64,000 bases of DNA from contig OY759215.1 in NCBI GenBank assembly GCA_963662175.1, positions 53,275,213 to 53,339,212 of the forward strand. The letters are read 5' to 3'. The notes beneath the pieces were generated by a model, which made no database searches, was not told the DNA's origin, and worked only from the letters and a program-made list of their open reading frames with translations. Made by a program: the position numbers and the translations under genes. Below, piece by piece: positions 11,263-23,319 of the stretch (its first letter is position 1; each line of letters starts with the position of its first letter). Source of the stretch: Aradus depressus (lineage: Eukaryota > Arthropoda > Insecta > Hemiptera > Aradidae).

Positions 11263-11839
11263 AATAACTAACTATAATATTCCGGGGAAAATATTGAATT
11301 CCTGACTGATTACATAACTTCCCCAATACTTCCTATTACTGGGGAATTAAAAACTTATACAGAGCGGCGTTCTCTTCATAAACTGATCCGCGATGAGGTA
11401 TTCTAAATTATTAAAATTGATGACATAAATACTGAGGACTATACCGTCTTGTATAAAATAATAACGATAACATCCAGATACATATATACTCGTATATGTG
11501 TAAGAAGAAGGGATAATGGTTGCGTTTATTACGTTGATATTATCCGTCTTTATCAGATAAGATGTTGTTAGTTGCTGCTTCCCAGCCACCAAAACAACAT
11601 ATACATTCTATATATTCTCACCTTTTTATTGCCTTATGAATATTTACTTCTTATTTGTTTAAAAGTAAATAAAAAGACTGTTAAACTTTTTATTTAATCA
11701 TTTTTATTTTATTTTTAACTGTTGAATGACTTTATATGTCTTCATATCACTTCAGGATTTTTTAAAAATTGTTTCGTTGTTCAAGATCTGGACATTTGGA
11801 CAGAAAACATAGCCTCAATTTCAGACTAGGGAATCCAGT

Positions 11840-12065
11840 GGTTCTTCCTGTAATTCGAGGCAAATCACCGGCTATGTACTTCCTCAGAACGAATTAATCA
11901 ATTAACTTTTCGCTCCCCCTCCAAAACCAGTCGATTGTTTGCGCTAATATTCAACAGTTGACTTTCACAGGGGCTCCTTAATCCTCATACTAAATTTTGT
12001 GTAGATAAATTCTTTACAACGGCAGTTATTAGAGTTTTTGAGTTAAGCCTCTCCCCGAATCAGGA
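11840..12065 (+). repeat. Rep-B repeat, 5' part
   Basis: 'atcaccggctatgtacttcc' followed by 'cgaattaatcaattaac', 'gctccccctccaaaaccag' and 'cggcagttattagagttttt'. A related 35-bp piece is duplicated at 11815-11855 and 12135-12180 ('agactggggaatccgatgg' type). No gene is seen in 12180-12620. Confidence 0.55.
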
Positions 12066-12629
12066 AAATCAGGAAATCTGAACAGAAATCGTCTGAAGTG
12101 TTTCATTTCTTTCCCTCAGCAACATTAGATAGATATTTCAGACTGGGGAATCCGATGGTTCTATCTTCCTGCAATTTGGAAACAGAAAATTCAAGGGGAA
12201 AATGAATGGAAGAAGTGTAGTTTAGAGTGTGAAAGATCAGATATTCGAAGGCAGAAAGATCAGATAGATGGGCTTTCATTGAAGCACTGGCCCGGAAGAT
12301 CAAAGAAGCCTTTTTGTCATATGTGTTCAATCGTTGACGTGGGCCTATCGGCTGAATTGGGAATGTCAGCCTTGTCTTCGGGTCATGGACGTACAAAATC
12401 CCTCACACTCTTGTCTCATCTCTCAACCCACACGTGTCGCCCACCAACAAGGCCCTTTCAACAACTCCATTTGAAATAACTTGTAAAAGCCAATTTTGTA
12501 TTGTTCTCACATTTAGTTATAAATTATAAACTCACTAAGCGGTTGAACTAAACAGTAACATTGGGTGATTCTTGTGAATTACTCCGATTGCAAACTAAAA
12601 ACGTAGACTGACCTCTCACAGATTTTATT

Positions 12630-12680
12630 ATTATATGCTAGTAGGCTTTCGAGGTTGCCTTCATCATGAGGCTATCCATA
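12630..12680 (-). repeat. Hammerhead-like motif, isolated
   Basis: On the minus strand 'catgatga' is followed by one base, then GG-loop-CC, then 'cgaaagcc'. This matches the layout in the foldback arms listed elsewhere, but no second arm was found nearby. Confidence 0.3.
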
Positions 12681-12844
12681 TAAACCCACCATTTATTAGA
12701 AAAGTATAACAATTCTAATGGAAATAATATTGACTATGCGTTTTAATGAATAAATAAATTCAATAAATAAATAACATAAAGTGAAGTGATATAAAAAGAT
12801 TCAACAAAACTTACCTGATAAAATATTGTTGACGTTTTTATATC

Positions 12845-13130
12845 ACTTTCTCAATGATACGAAGTATAGGAAAAGTTATGTAAACAGTCGGAAATTCGAT
12901 GTTGAATTTACAATGAAATTTCATGTTTTCCGAACTCATGATTATAAAAATCTGTGTGTCCGTCTGTGAACATAATAACTCCCGATAGAATGAATACGAA
13001 ATTCTAAATGTGTAGAAGAATCGCATATGAGCAACAGCTTCTGATTTTCAGCCTAATCGGCCAAAGGGAAGGAGTTGATTAGGGAGGAAACAATTAAACC
13101 CCAATATCTGCTGATGTAATAAATTTATTA
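12845..13130 (-). repeat. Rep-B repeat, reverse copy
   Basis: 'acgaagtataggaaaagttatg', 'aaatttcatgttttc', 'aactcccgatagaatgaat' and 'ttttcagcctaatcggccaaa' in the same order as other reverse copies. The GC-richer patch 13190-13400 gives no recognisable protein. Confidence 0.6.
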
Positions 13131-13418
13131 ATATGGAATTGTATATGTATATAAATCCAAAGATTTTTTTTTTTTTTGTAATTTCCCTGGCGCTGTGGTC
13201 CTTGTAGAACCTGAGTCTCCACAACGATCTTCCGCCTTTCTTCTCGGCGTGCCGTCTCCACCTTCTCACATTCGTGGTTCTGAAGTCGTCCTCCAACAAA
13301 AGCGGAGTCTCCCTATTTTCTATCTCCTCCCGGGTGTCCCTTCATTCAATATCCTCCTCGGCAATCTGTCTTCCTGGTCCGGGCTCTTTTAGCGGTCTCC
13401 ATTGGACCATATTCTCTA

Positions 13419-14032
13419 TCTAATAGAAATAAAAGTTGTCTTCCCACTGTTTTATTTATACCAGAACCGGTTTCCGACGCAACAGCGTCATCATCAGTGG
13501 TTCATCTATCATAGACCTACCTGGTGTGAGAGATTGGTCCAAAACTAAGGGAAGTAGCTATCCTGTGAAAGATGTATTGTAATATGGTTTTTATAATGAT
13601 ATTTATTGTGAATTCAAGTCTGTAATAATTTTTAACAATGTATTTATTTATGTATTTATTTTTTATACCTATATTTTATGACAACAAATAATTTTCTTTG
13701 GCTGTATGATGAAAAATGTTTATATTATGTACAGACTTAATGTATTTATTAGAATGAATGGTTTTTACATGTTGTGAGTGAGTGAACCTGGCTATCCCCA
13801 CCCCTTAGAGCTATGCCAGTTATCTTCCAACTGCTGTGCTGTGTGGGTGGGTAAGTTTATTTTATAATTTTACTCTGTACCCTGATGCGTTAGGAATTAT
13901 TTATACTTTTTATTATTTGTATATTTTGTTATTCTATGATAGATGAACCACTGATGATGACGCTGTTGCGTCGAAAACCGGTTCTGGTATAAATAAAACA
14001 GTGGGAAGACAACGTCTTTTATTTCTATTAGA
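13419..14032. mobile_element. Foldback element with hammerhead-like arms
   Basis: Two inverted arms of about 95-100 bp (13419-13514 and 13932-14032) are nearly identical when one is reversed, and enclose about 417 bp of unrelated AT-rich DNA. On the plus strand the right arm has ACCA (13947-13950), CTGATGA (13951-13957), one unpaired T, the stem-loop GACGC/GCGTC (loop TGTT), GAAA (13973-13976), ACCGGT (13977-13982), TC, then TGGT (13985-13988) complementary to ACCA. This is the hammerhead ribozyme plan with one extra base before stem II. The family style resembles Penelope-like element termini (inference). Confidence 0.7.
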
Positions 14033-14139
14033 AATCTAGTCCCACAACATCTTACTATCACATATGGATATTCTCTATCCATCCCCCTCGTGAGTAAGGC
14101 CGTACATCTTCCTCCTTATCTTTCTCTCCCAAGCAAGAC

Positions 14140-14350
14140 TTCGTCCCTCAACACCTGTAAAATTTCAGCGAAATCAGCTGAAAGGAAGTGTTGGATCAGA
14201 GGAGGTGGCTCAACACAATAAGTATAATAGCTGTTGATTTATTGTATCTATTGAAATTTCGTATGTGAATTCAGAAGTCCCTGAGTATGAGTCTATTAAT
14301 TTTCAACCAAATCGACGGATCGCTTTTTGAACGAGAGTGAAAACATTAAT
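14140..14350 (-). repeat. Rep-B fragment, reverse
   Basis: 'aaaatttcagcgaaatcagctgaaagg' and 'aatcgacggatcg' words. The DNA between this and 14925 has no recognised feature, although 14640-14730 is a CT-rich low-complexity patch. Confidence 0.45.
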
Positions 14351-14924
14351 TCGTACTATGGAAGATCATTCCTGGTTATTCACCTTAATTTAACTGGCCG
14401 ATCGGTTTTCCCTTGAAGTAATTTTTTTTTATTTATGCCATCAACATCAGGATTACTTTTATTCTGACAACTAATTCAAATCTATGTGCTTAAAAAATTA
14501 AGTTATTCTTCGATATATTCATGTGGATCACGAGTTGGTGGTGATGTGTACCTGTGAGGCTGAGGTAGACAGGAGAGAGAAGGTGGAGGTAGAGCACTTA
14601 CCGGGTCGGATCACTGTTCTTCTCAGTCACTCCACTCTCCAAGGACTATACTCGTCTGGTTCTTTCACCCCTCCACCTCACCTCACCTCACATACCTACC
14701 TACCTGCCGCCTGCCTCCCGCCTCCTTAACAGGATCCCCCACCTTGTCAACACCAACCTCAATGTCTGCATAGTTTCAGAATCTCCAATCGGTGATTTGG
14801 TTCTACCAACACATCCATGGCTCAAATGTAGAGTTTTGCAGTTCAAGACTAAGACGAGACCAGTTTGAGAAATTCGGTACGTCATTTGGTCCAAGATTGA
14901 GTGCATATTACAGAACGTCGTCGT

Positions 14925-15425
14925 GAATCATTGGCTATATACTTCCCCAGCACGTATTGATCAAATACATTTTCGTTTTCCCTCCAAAGTAAATGGGACC
15001 TTTAGACCTATAACTCAATATTTGACTTACAGTGGCTTCGGAATCATATTAAATTTTGTGTAGTTACATTCATTAGATCGGCAGTTATAGGATATTCAAG
15101 TCGATCCCTCCTTCTCTGGTCCCCCTTCTCTCGACCAATTTCGCGAAAAATTAATAAGTGCCATCCTTATGGGGTTTTGAATTTAAATATAAAATTTCAT
15201 CTCGCTACATTCATTCCTCGATAATTCCTTCCTTTCTGCCCATGCCGCTGAACATTTTGGCCCATTCGGCTGAAAATCTATAAGTGTCGTCCTCAAAGGG
15301 TTATGGATTCGTATTAAATGTTGTCATTTTTGCAATCTGGAGGTCGGAAAACATGAAATTTCCTTGAAAACTCGCCATCGAATTTCTAACCGATTACATA
15401 ACTTCCCCTATACTTTGCATATCTG
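14925..15425 (+). repeat. Rep-B repeat, near full-length
   Basis: Runs from 'ttggctatatacttccccagc' through 'attcattagatcggcagtta', 'ggggttttgaatttaaatat' and 'aaacatgaaatttccttg' to the terminal 'cttcccctatactttgcata'. It is one of the best copies for building a consensus. Confidence 0.65.
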
Positions 15426-15719
15426 TCGAACTCTTCTTTGTTCATCTTCCTGGCCGCTGGTCATTCGATCATTCAAATATCCTTTTCACATCCTACGCTA
15501 CATTTCCTTCTTTCCTTCTCTCTTAATGAATTATGGAAGAACCATTGGATTATCTATCTAAAACCTCTGCTAAGAAGACTTGGAAAACCTTAGGCTACAA
15601 TGTCTGCACGCATTTCTTGATTTTGACAAAGAAACAATGACTTAATTCCTGAATTGATATGAAGTGTATTCTTTAATATATCACTCAAGGACATTGCTTT
15701 AGATCAGCGGTTCTTAATC

Positions 15720-16075
15720 TGTTCCTGAATGAAATTCATGTTTTGGCTGACGTTTCGAAAACAAATGTGAGATGTCATGATCTGATTGATTATGGCTGAA
15801 ATCGTTCGAAAAATGAGACCATTTTCGCCAATAACACAGAAAACTCAGTGAATGCCCGTATCAGTACGAAATTTTGTACAGAAATTCAAAACCCAATAAG
15901 GACAATAGCTATCAATTTTCAACCGAATAGTCTGATGGGAATGATTGAGGTTGGGGGGCTAGTATCAATTTTGAAATGGGGATTTAGAGAAGGCTTGCTA
16001 TTCCAAAACCCTAGGATTTTTTTTTTTTTTTTTATAAAGTTCAGTATTAGTTTCAATGTCGGAATGCTTTAATCT
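15720..16075 (-). repeat. Rep-B repeat, reverse copy
   Basis: 'atcaattttcaaccgaat' and related blocks, ending in a poly-T run at 16018-16033. Confidence 0.45.
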
Positions 16076-16527
16076 GACGGAGCTCACTTTCCCCCATGTG
16101 TCTGAAATTTAAGGAACCCAGTTGAAATGACTACATATATTTAGAGAAGGGAGCTAATTGTTGCCTGAACTGGGGACCAGATCCCCTATCTTGAGGGTAT
16201 AGTATGGTGGACCCTGGCTATGGTTGCTCCATGCATACCAAGTGGTACGACCATGGTCTCATCTGAGTCTGGTCACGGCCAGGATCCCTCCTCTTCAGGA
16301 CCATATCTCACTCGGGACATTCTCACTCCTCTTTCACCAGATTCCACTCACCTCTTCATCTTCCTTCACGCCCCTCTAACGGGTTCTCTCCCTAAACTGT
16401 TAGTGTTTGTTTTGTTTAATAGCCTTAGCCTGTTTTTGAAACTAGACACCGCTGTGGCAGTCCTTAGAAACTAATTTAGGTAAAAGTCGGCCTCAGTCGG
16501 GCGCATTAGGGGAAGTAGACATTTAAA

Positions 16528-17035
16528 GCGAAGCTCTCTACTGAGCAGGCATACCAAACTCCGGCTCTATAAGACCCTGATCCGTCCAGTCCTTATCTAC
16601 GCCAGTCAAACATGGACCCTATCCAAGTCTGACGAGAAGGACCTGTTGATATTTGAAAGGAAAATTCTTCGAAGGGTTTTCGGCCCTGTGAAGGACGGAC
16701 TGGTTTGGAGAATTCGCAAGAATAGGGAAATCTACGAGCTGTTTGGTGAGGCTGATGTAGTGAGAGTGGTGAAGTTGGGAAGGCTGAGTTGGGCAGGCCA
16801 TGTAGCCTGAACGGAAGAGGGCGAAGTGCCAAGAACAGTCCTTGAGGAGCCTTTGTACCGATCAAGAAGAGCAGGCAGACCGAGGCTAAGATGGGTGGAT
16901 GGTGTGGCAGCTGACGCGAGAGAGCTTCTTGGACAGCTAAATTGGAAAGCAGCTGCACAGGACAGAGCCGAATGGCGGAGGCTCATTGAGGAGGCCAGGA
17001 CCCACTAGGGTTGTAGCGCCAGAGAGATAGATAGA
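16528..17035 (+). pseudogene. RTE-like LINE tail (reverse transcriptase C-terminus), 5'-truncated
   Basis: A plus-strand frame encodes the C-terminal region of a non-LTR reverse transcriptase: 'LYKTLIRPVLIYASQTW' near the start, then 'LLIFERKILRRVFGPVKDG', 'GRLSWAGHV', 'GRPRLRWVDGVAADARELL' and 'WRRLIEEARTH' before the stop at about 17008. One in-frame TGA (16808-16810) replaces an Arg codon. The remainder of the RT and the whole endonuclease are absent. The 3' end is a short GATA microsatellite tail (17022-17039). A perfect 12-bp duplication TAGACATTTAAA at 16516-16527 and 17036-17047 proves one truncated insertion event. The RTE/Proto2-type assignment rests on the C-terminal motif style and the microsatellite tail. 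Confidence 0.85.
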
Positions 17036-17047
17036 TAGACATTTAAA

Positions 17048-17790
17048 AAGCAAATGTGACGCGGTACTAACGTAAATTTATGTGAAACATCTGCTTTAGT
17101 TTCAAAAATTTTCTGTCGTGCACTGATTTTGATTAAAATTTATTTTATAATGTAACAATAAGAAAAATAGTATGAGGAATTAAACTTTCAAATTTCTTGT
17201 TCTTCAATTTCTTTTATACATGAAATTATAGGTGATAGCTAAAATACACGTCTCTAAATACCCCGAGAATACAGCGACGATGCTAGTTTTCGAATTTCTT
17301 GTTGAAATGCTTCGATTCGCATTCATTTGTAGATTAAGTTTGTCATTTAAAAATGAAATAAGCTGTTCGGTATCTCCTGAAATGGGTATAAACATTATAT
17401 TATTTGTTGTGACAATATGACAACAAATATAATTATTATATATATTTTTTTTTAGATTTACACTGCTATATTATTTTCTTTTACCACAAATTTTATTTAT
17501 TTTGAAAAATTTAAGCTATCGAAGCATCTCAAAACAGCTGACATCACAGATAAAGAAGTGTGTAGTTGTGTGTGTGCGCTGCGCGCGTAACCGTCCGACA
17601 CACACACATGTATGCCTGCACATTAACTAGACTTACGCTCTGACAGCCCCTACCGAGAGCTAACTGAACAACCCTTATAACTGTGTATGTAACGAAGTAT
17701 CAACACGAAATTTAATATGATGATTCAGAAGTACCTGAGTGAGAATCTATATATGGCGCTGTATTCTCGCGATGATGTCTGTCTGTGTGT
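17048..17790. other. Noncoding stretch
   Basis: AT-rich to 17530, then a small CpG-richer patch (17560-17660, including 'gcgctgcgcgcgtaaccg'). No exon was recognised. Confidence 0.4.
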
Positions 17791-17796
17791 GACTAT

Positions 17797-18010
17797 GTAT
17801 AATTAGTTAGTTATTTTGACTCATGTCCGGGCTTTTAAATACAAGGTCATATCGCCTACTACCAGAGTGCTCTTTCATCTCTCTGGTGGACATGAGCCCG
17901 ACTTCACTGTGGGAGTCCTAAATGTTGCCTACCTACCCTAAATTTTTATTCACCTAGGGCAGGGGTCTTTAACGAGTACCTGACATCGTACAGGCTCGGG
18001 ACCATCGCTA
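17797..18010 (-). mobile_element. Old SINE copy, 5'-truncated
   Basis: Starts with 'tagttagttattttgactcatg' (older tail type) and stops at 'gggaccatcgct', so the tRNA head is absent. The next 550 bp (18010-18590) hold no recognised feature. Confidence 0.75.
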
Positions 18011-18599
18011 TATAGTTGATTAATTCGTGCCACTTATTTATTTGGACTCTGCTATACGGAGAAAAGTGGCTTAGATTGAGCTGAGGGTGAGTTTCGATCT
18101 TTAAGAATGTTCCATATTTCCTCGATATTCATTCAGACATGTCTGTCTGTGAGCTGCGGAACAGGTTTTCCTTCCCTCCCCATCATCCAAAGACAAGATC
18201 ACCTTCGTGAAAGAGGTGAAACGAGGTGGCGGCCTCAGTTACATCCCCCGGGGCCCGGGCAAAGCTCCCATAGGCCCCCCCTGCTCTCTGTTCTCTGACA
18301 ACTTTCTATTGGTTTCACAACCTTCACTTGCATAACTACCTACCCTGACTACGCCCCCGCTACACAACATCCTCTTTTGTCATTTTGACATAAGTACAAC
18401 CAAGTTTCTTATTTATGTCGTCTTCATGAGTTATGCTCCTACATTTCCTGAACAAAATCGAAATCCTAATTTCCTAAGAGTTTTTACTTTATTATACTTG
18501 AACGAAGTATTGTAATATTGCAAAAAATCAAAATCTAATTTTCAACGGAATTACACTTTTCAATGTCCCCTTTTCGCGATGATGTTTGTCTGTGTGGAG

Positions 18600-18870
18600 T
18601 ATGTATAATTAGTTATTGTGACTCATGCCCGGGCTTTTAACTCCGAGGTCATTTCGCCTACTACCGAGTCGCTTTTTTGTCGCTCTGGTGTACATGAACC
18701 CGACTCTACTATGGGAGTTCTAAATTTTGCCTTCCCTAAATTTTGTATTAATCTAGGGTAGGGGTTAGGGGTACCTGACATAGTATACACGCTCTGGACT
18801 ATCCGAAGGACGGCGTGCTCATGATTTTTTCACCTTCCAGATAAAACCCTAAGGGCCTCGGCGGGGTTTG
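18600..18870 (-). mobile_element. Old SINE copy
   Basis: 'attagttattgtgactcatg' to 'ggcctcggcggggttt'. It is cut in box B. Confidence 0.75.
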
Positions 18871-18889
18871 ACTATATATATATATTTCG

Positions 18890-19210
18890 ACATTTTCTGT
18901 TGGCCCTCTCCCCTGATCTCCTCTACCATTCAGCATATTTCGCGGAAAATTAATAGGTGTCTTCCTTATGGGTGTTTGGATTCAAATATAAAATTTCATG
19001 TCGAAACATTACATTGGCAGATATTAACGTTGTTTGTGTTAAACTCCCTAATCTCCCCCACCCTACTCTTTGGTCGATTGGCTGAAAATTAATTGATGTC
19101 GTCCTTATAGGGTCTTTTTTTTCATGTTTGGAATAAGGGGGACGGAAAACTAACTTCGAATTTCTCACCGATTATATTGCTTTTCCTATACTTTTTAAAG
19201 CTGGGGGGAA
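18890..19210 (+). repeat. Rep-B repeat copy
   Basis: Contains 'gcggaaaattaataggtgt', 'aaaatttcatgtcgaaacatt' and a decayed terminal hairpin near 19190. Confidence 0.55.
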
Positions 19211-19749
19211 CGTAATGAAACCACCAATGTGTCAGTGAAGCACTTGATTGTACTTTTTTTTTTTTCAAAAAATGAAAAATGGTTTGCTTGTCTGTCTGTT
19301 TTGAAATTTAAAACGATTTTGAGAAGGTTAGTTAGTCATTAGCTGAACTGTTACTGTTCATGTTATCATATATGTGTTGGTTTGGTTTGGTATCAGGCCT
19401 TTATCAGCCTGGTGTCTCCCTTGTTATTCTAAAGTGTGAATGACCTGCCGTACTCCCGCTCTTCGATAAATACACCGATACGACCCCCCCATCATATCTG
19501 TCTGTATGTCACATTGTTCATAACTAGTTATCTGCTCTTTTCACTAACAGTTGGGAGCATTTGCTATGAAATAATAGGGAACTTTGTTAAATTTGTTGGG
19601 CCAAATCCTCTGTTATAATTTTGTTACTTGCCATAAGTGAACATTGACTTGCGTACAAAATTTTGATCACACAAACAGAATGTAGATACAATTTTGTAGA
19701 TGTGAGGTCTCAGTTACTATTCGATATAGGCAGTGTCGTATTTCCCATT

Positions 19750-20045
19750 AATCTCACTAGGGCGCATTAGGGGTGCAGACATTTAGGAAAAAAATTCGTC
19801 TATGTATCACCGGCTATTTATTTCCCCGTTTGGGCTAAAACTTAATTTTTGACTTACATAGTGCCTAATGAATTAGCATACCAAATTTTGCGTCGTTACA
19901 TTCATTACATAGGCAGTTAGTAGGTTATTTGAGTCGTTCTTTGAGCTCCCTTGTCTGGTCCTCTCTTCCCTTTCGATTTCGCGGAAAATTGATAGGTGGT
20001 AGAGTTTTAATGTTAAGTAACGCCCCTATTCCCCCTAAATATCAG
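19750..20045 (+). repeat. Rep-B repeat, 5' part
   Basis: 'caccggctatttatttcccc', 'attcattacataggcagtta' and 'gcggaaaattgataggtgg', followed by a short tail. Confidence 0.5.
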
Positions 20046-20058
20046 TCAGTAGGGATGT

Positions 20059-20620
20059 AGGAATGGGCGATAGTCGATAGGTGGCTACTATCGATGGAAA
20101 ACTATAGATGATTCAGTAAGTTGAAGCTTTTCATGCAAAATTCTTTCCCATTCCAATATTTCATTATAATATGATTATTTTATTTTTATTTTTTCATGTC
20201 CTAATATAAATTATTCTATATTATGGAAAATGAATAAAAATATCTATCGAATAAGTAATTGTTTTTTTCAAATCGAACTTTTATTTTATCTCAAGAAGTG
20301 ATCCCTTTAATTAGATGTATTTAGCCCTCTATACTAGGAATTGGATTGGTTTTGTGTTCACAAGTGGCAAGCGTTCATTCTAATATTATAATATATTTCT
20401 AGGAAAACAATCTTGTTTCCGATCAAAGTTGATTAACATGGGTTGAAAAGTTACGCAACTTTTTTAAAATACATATGAACTTTTTGATAAACTTCTTCTT
20501 TTTTTGTAGTTTCTTATTTTATTTTTATTTATATATTTTTTTTTTCAAAACGTACGAAAATTAATATCGATAGTATTTGGACTATCGATTGTCATATATA
20601 GAACTATCGCCTATCCGTAT
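20059..20620. mobile_element. hAT-like MITE
   Basis: Flanked by AGGGATGT at 20051-20058 and 20621-20628, an 8-bp duplication as used by hAT transposons. The terminal inverted repeats are imperfect: 'aggaatgggcgatagt' at the left, and on the reverse strand at the right 'ataggcgatagtt'. Subterminal CTATCGAT-type repeats occur near both ends. The interior is AT-rich and noncoding. No transposase is present, so it would be non-autonomous. Confidence 0.65.
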
Positions 20621-20629
20621 AGGGATGTT

Positions 20630-21300
20630 ACAGGATACTTCTTTATAAGGTGAAGAAAAAGCTTAAAGAAGAAGTCTTCCTGCATGAGTATCATCACACT
20701 GATGAAAAATAAGTTGGATGATGAAGTCTTCACACCAGTTTCTGAACGTCACTTTTATTCTCCTTATAAGGGATAAGTTTTATGTTAATTTTTTTCCTTA
20801 TACTTTAGTGATACATGAATAATTATTACCTACATTATTTTAATGAAGTCTTGCAAGACAAAAAAATATTCTACGTAATTGTTTGCACATATTGTTCAAT
20901 GTTTTCTACGTGTATGTAGAAACAGAATACGCATAATGGAGCCAGGACGTGTGTTATGACGGCCTCCTGTGATTCCATAATAGTCAGCTTATGAAACTGA
21001 ACCCATTTCCAATTCTATTTTGGCTCAAAGCGAAAGTACAATTTTATTATTTTTAGTCTCATATTGGGGTACAATACGACATAAATATATAGGCGGGCGT
21101 GTTCCGAAATAAAATTAAAAAATTTGTTACTGCACATCGACACTTGGACGCGAACTCTAAACTATATTTTATTTTTTGATCATCTGTTTTTTTTTTGTTT
21201 TTTTTTATGGTGGCTAAATGTATTAATACTTTTATAAAAAATATACGATGTTTTATAATTATCGAAGTATCAGCTGGCAACCTGGCAATGTTGTTTGGTT
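20630..21300. other. Noncoding stretch
   Basis: AT-rich, with a short inverted pair around 20640-20720 ('cttctttataagg' and relatives). Nothing else recognised. Confidence 0.4.
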
Positions 21301-21317
21301 AGGGTTGGATTCTATGT

Positions 21318-21667
21318 TAGGTTAGGTTAGGTTTTATGACTCATGCCCGGGCTTTAATAACGAGGTCATATCGCCTACTACCAGAGCGCTCTTTCGTCAC
21401 TCTGGTGGACATGAGCCCGACTCTACTGTGGGAGTCCTAAATTTTGCTTACCCTTAATTTTTATTCATCTAGGGCAGGGGTCTTTAACGAGTACCTGACA
21501 TCGTACAGGCTCGGGACCATCGCTCAACGTCCCATCCGAAGGACGGCGTGCTTAAGTTTATTTCACCTCCCAGATAAAATAAACTAAGGGCCTCGTTCGG
21601 GTTTCGAACCCACGTTCTTGAGCTCAGAAGACAAGCACGCATACCACTGAGCTACCGGCGCCCTCAA
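21318..21667 (-). mobile_element. tRNA-derived SINE, full-length young copy
   Basis: Intact head (box B 'gggtttcgaacccacg' and box A complement 'ccactgagctaccggcg' on plus), full body and three AGGTT-type tail units at the left end. A perfect 13-bp duplication TTGGATTCTATGT at 21305-21317 and 21668-21680. It is one of the best copies for reconstructing the family consensus. Confidence 0.92.
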
Positions 21668-22019
21668 TTGGATTCTATGTGTATGTTGTGTTAAGGTTAT
21701 GTCGTTGTGTTTCGTGGTTAGTGTCTGTCAACTTCGATACCGTCGTTGTTCAGATGCAAGCGCTACAACTTCAATTGAAGCCGACTTACAAATAAGTTGC
21801 CGTTTTTTTTTGTTTTTTATTATGTAATCATGATGATTTTTTTTTTTTTTTTTCTATTGGCCTCATGAGCATATTAGCCATGTCTCTATAATGGTTTTAA
21901 CTAGTTATTTACAACATCCCCGGGAGGGAGTTTTATCTACGAAATAATAAAACTAAAAAAAAACTCGGGATTTGAACCGCAACCATAGTGAGAACATGCA
22001 ATCAAAGTCCTACGCTTAA

Positions 22020-22470
22020 ATTCATCATCAATTTAATGTTAATTTTTCATTGGAATTTCATGTTTTCTGATCCTTTCATTCCAAATTTTTTTTTTAAATT
22101 CCTGTTTGGCTGTCTGTGTCTCTGAACCTGACAACTCCTGATAGAATGAATATTATAGACACTGCAATTTCATGGGTATCCAGAACCCCATTATGACAAT
22201 GCCTACTGATTTTCAGCCAGATTGGCCAAATGTAAAGGGGGCTTAACATAAAAACTCCAATAACTGCCAAAAATAATGAATGCATCAACATGAAATTTTA
22301 TGTGTAAATCCAAAACCCAATCAATTTCTTTAAATTTTCAGCCAAATCGACCAAAGGGACGTGGTGGACCAGAGGAGAGGAGGCCTAACTCAAAAACCTT
22401 AATAACTGAGCATGTAATGAACGTATCAACATGAAATTTATTATGATGATTTCCAAGTCCCGGAATCAAA
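22020..22470 (-). repeat. Rep-B repeat, reverse copy
   Basis: 'ggaatttcatgttttctgatc', 'aactcctgatagaatgaat', 'ttttcagccagattggccaaa' and 'ccttaataactgagcatgtaatgaac' in order. The DNA between this and 23110 is AT-rich with no recognised gene. Confidence 0.6.
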
Positions 22471-23114
22471 ACAATAAATTGGTTTCCGACTAAGATCGAA
22501 AACTAAAATGATTACTTCGCATGGTACCGAATCAAAAAAATTCGTTTAAAATTCAAGATCAAATTCATACTTGTTATGTATATGTTTGTGTGTCTGTGAA
22601 CACTTTCACTAGGACGTTAATTTTTTACCATAAATTTTAGAGTAATTGTTCAACTATTTTCAATGCGAAATTCACTTCTATCTTGAAATTATCATCAGAT
22701 TTTTACCCAGGAACAGATGTATAGCTTCTTCAGTAAAACTGAAGCTTGGGGTCAAATTTAAAAACATTTCGACATCTCATTTCACAAATATTTTGCTATT
22801 TTTGTGATATTGTACTCAATAATATATCAGTATTACTTATTAATTTCCCGTCCTAGATGCCAATTAAACCTTCCTAGCCTTTCCGTTACTATGCTTTTTA
22901 TTATTATTTATTCTCATTTTTTAAATATTTTTATTGGCTTTAATGATATTTTAATGACTTTTTATGAAATTTTTATGAAGAGAAATTCATCTTCTCTTCA
23001 TATTGGTATTAAGCGTTTTTCTATTAATTTCTTTTTCATTAATATTTCTTCATTTTATTTATGAATTTGAAAGTTGTTAATTGCTTATAATTTTACAAGG
23101 AGAAAATTCTTTCC

Positions 23115-23310
23115 TTTGGAGTACTTTCGTTATTGCTACCATCTTTAGCTACGACTTAACAAATACTCAATATTTGTTGGTAGCAATACTGAAAGTACTT
23201 CCATAGTTATATATATTTTGTGACATAGACAATATTTAAAAAAAAAAAACTTATTTTTTATTTTTTATTTTGTTTTACTATATCTCTGCAGAAAATGTTA
23301 AGTTATTAAA
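23115..23310. mobile_element. Small foldback element
   Basis: Left arm 'ggagtactttcgttattgctaccatc' recurs inverted as 'ttggtagcaatactgaaagtacttcca' at 23180-23205. It is followed by 'gacatagacaatattt', shared with the elements at 46340 and 63966, and 'atatctctgcagaaaatg', shared with those at 30304 and 32840. Confidence 0.6.
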
Positions 23311-23319
23311 TGTTGGAGT

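Noticed and set aside
16593..16958. Minus-strand 121-codon ORF
   Set aside because: Shadow of the plus-strand LINE reverse transcriptase frame.
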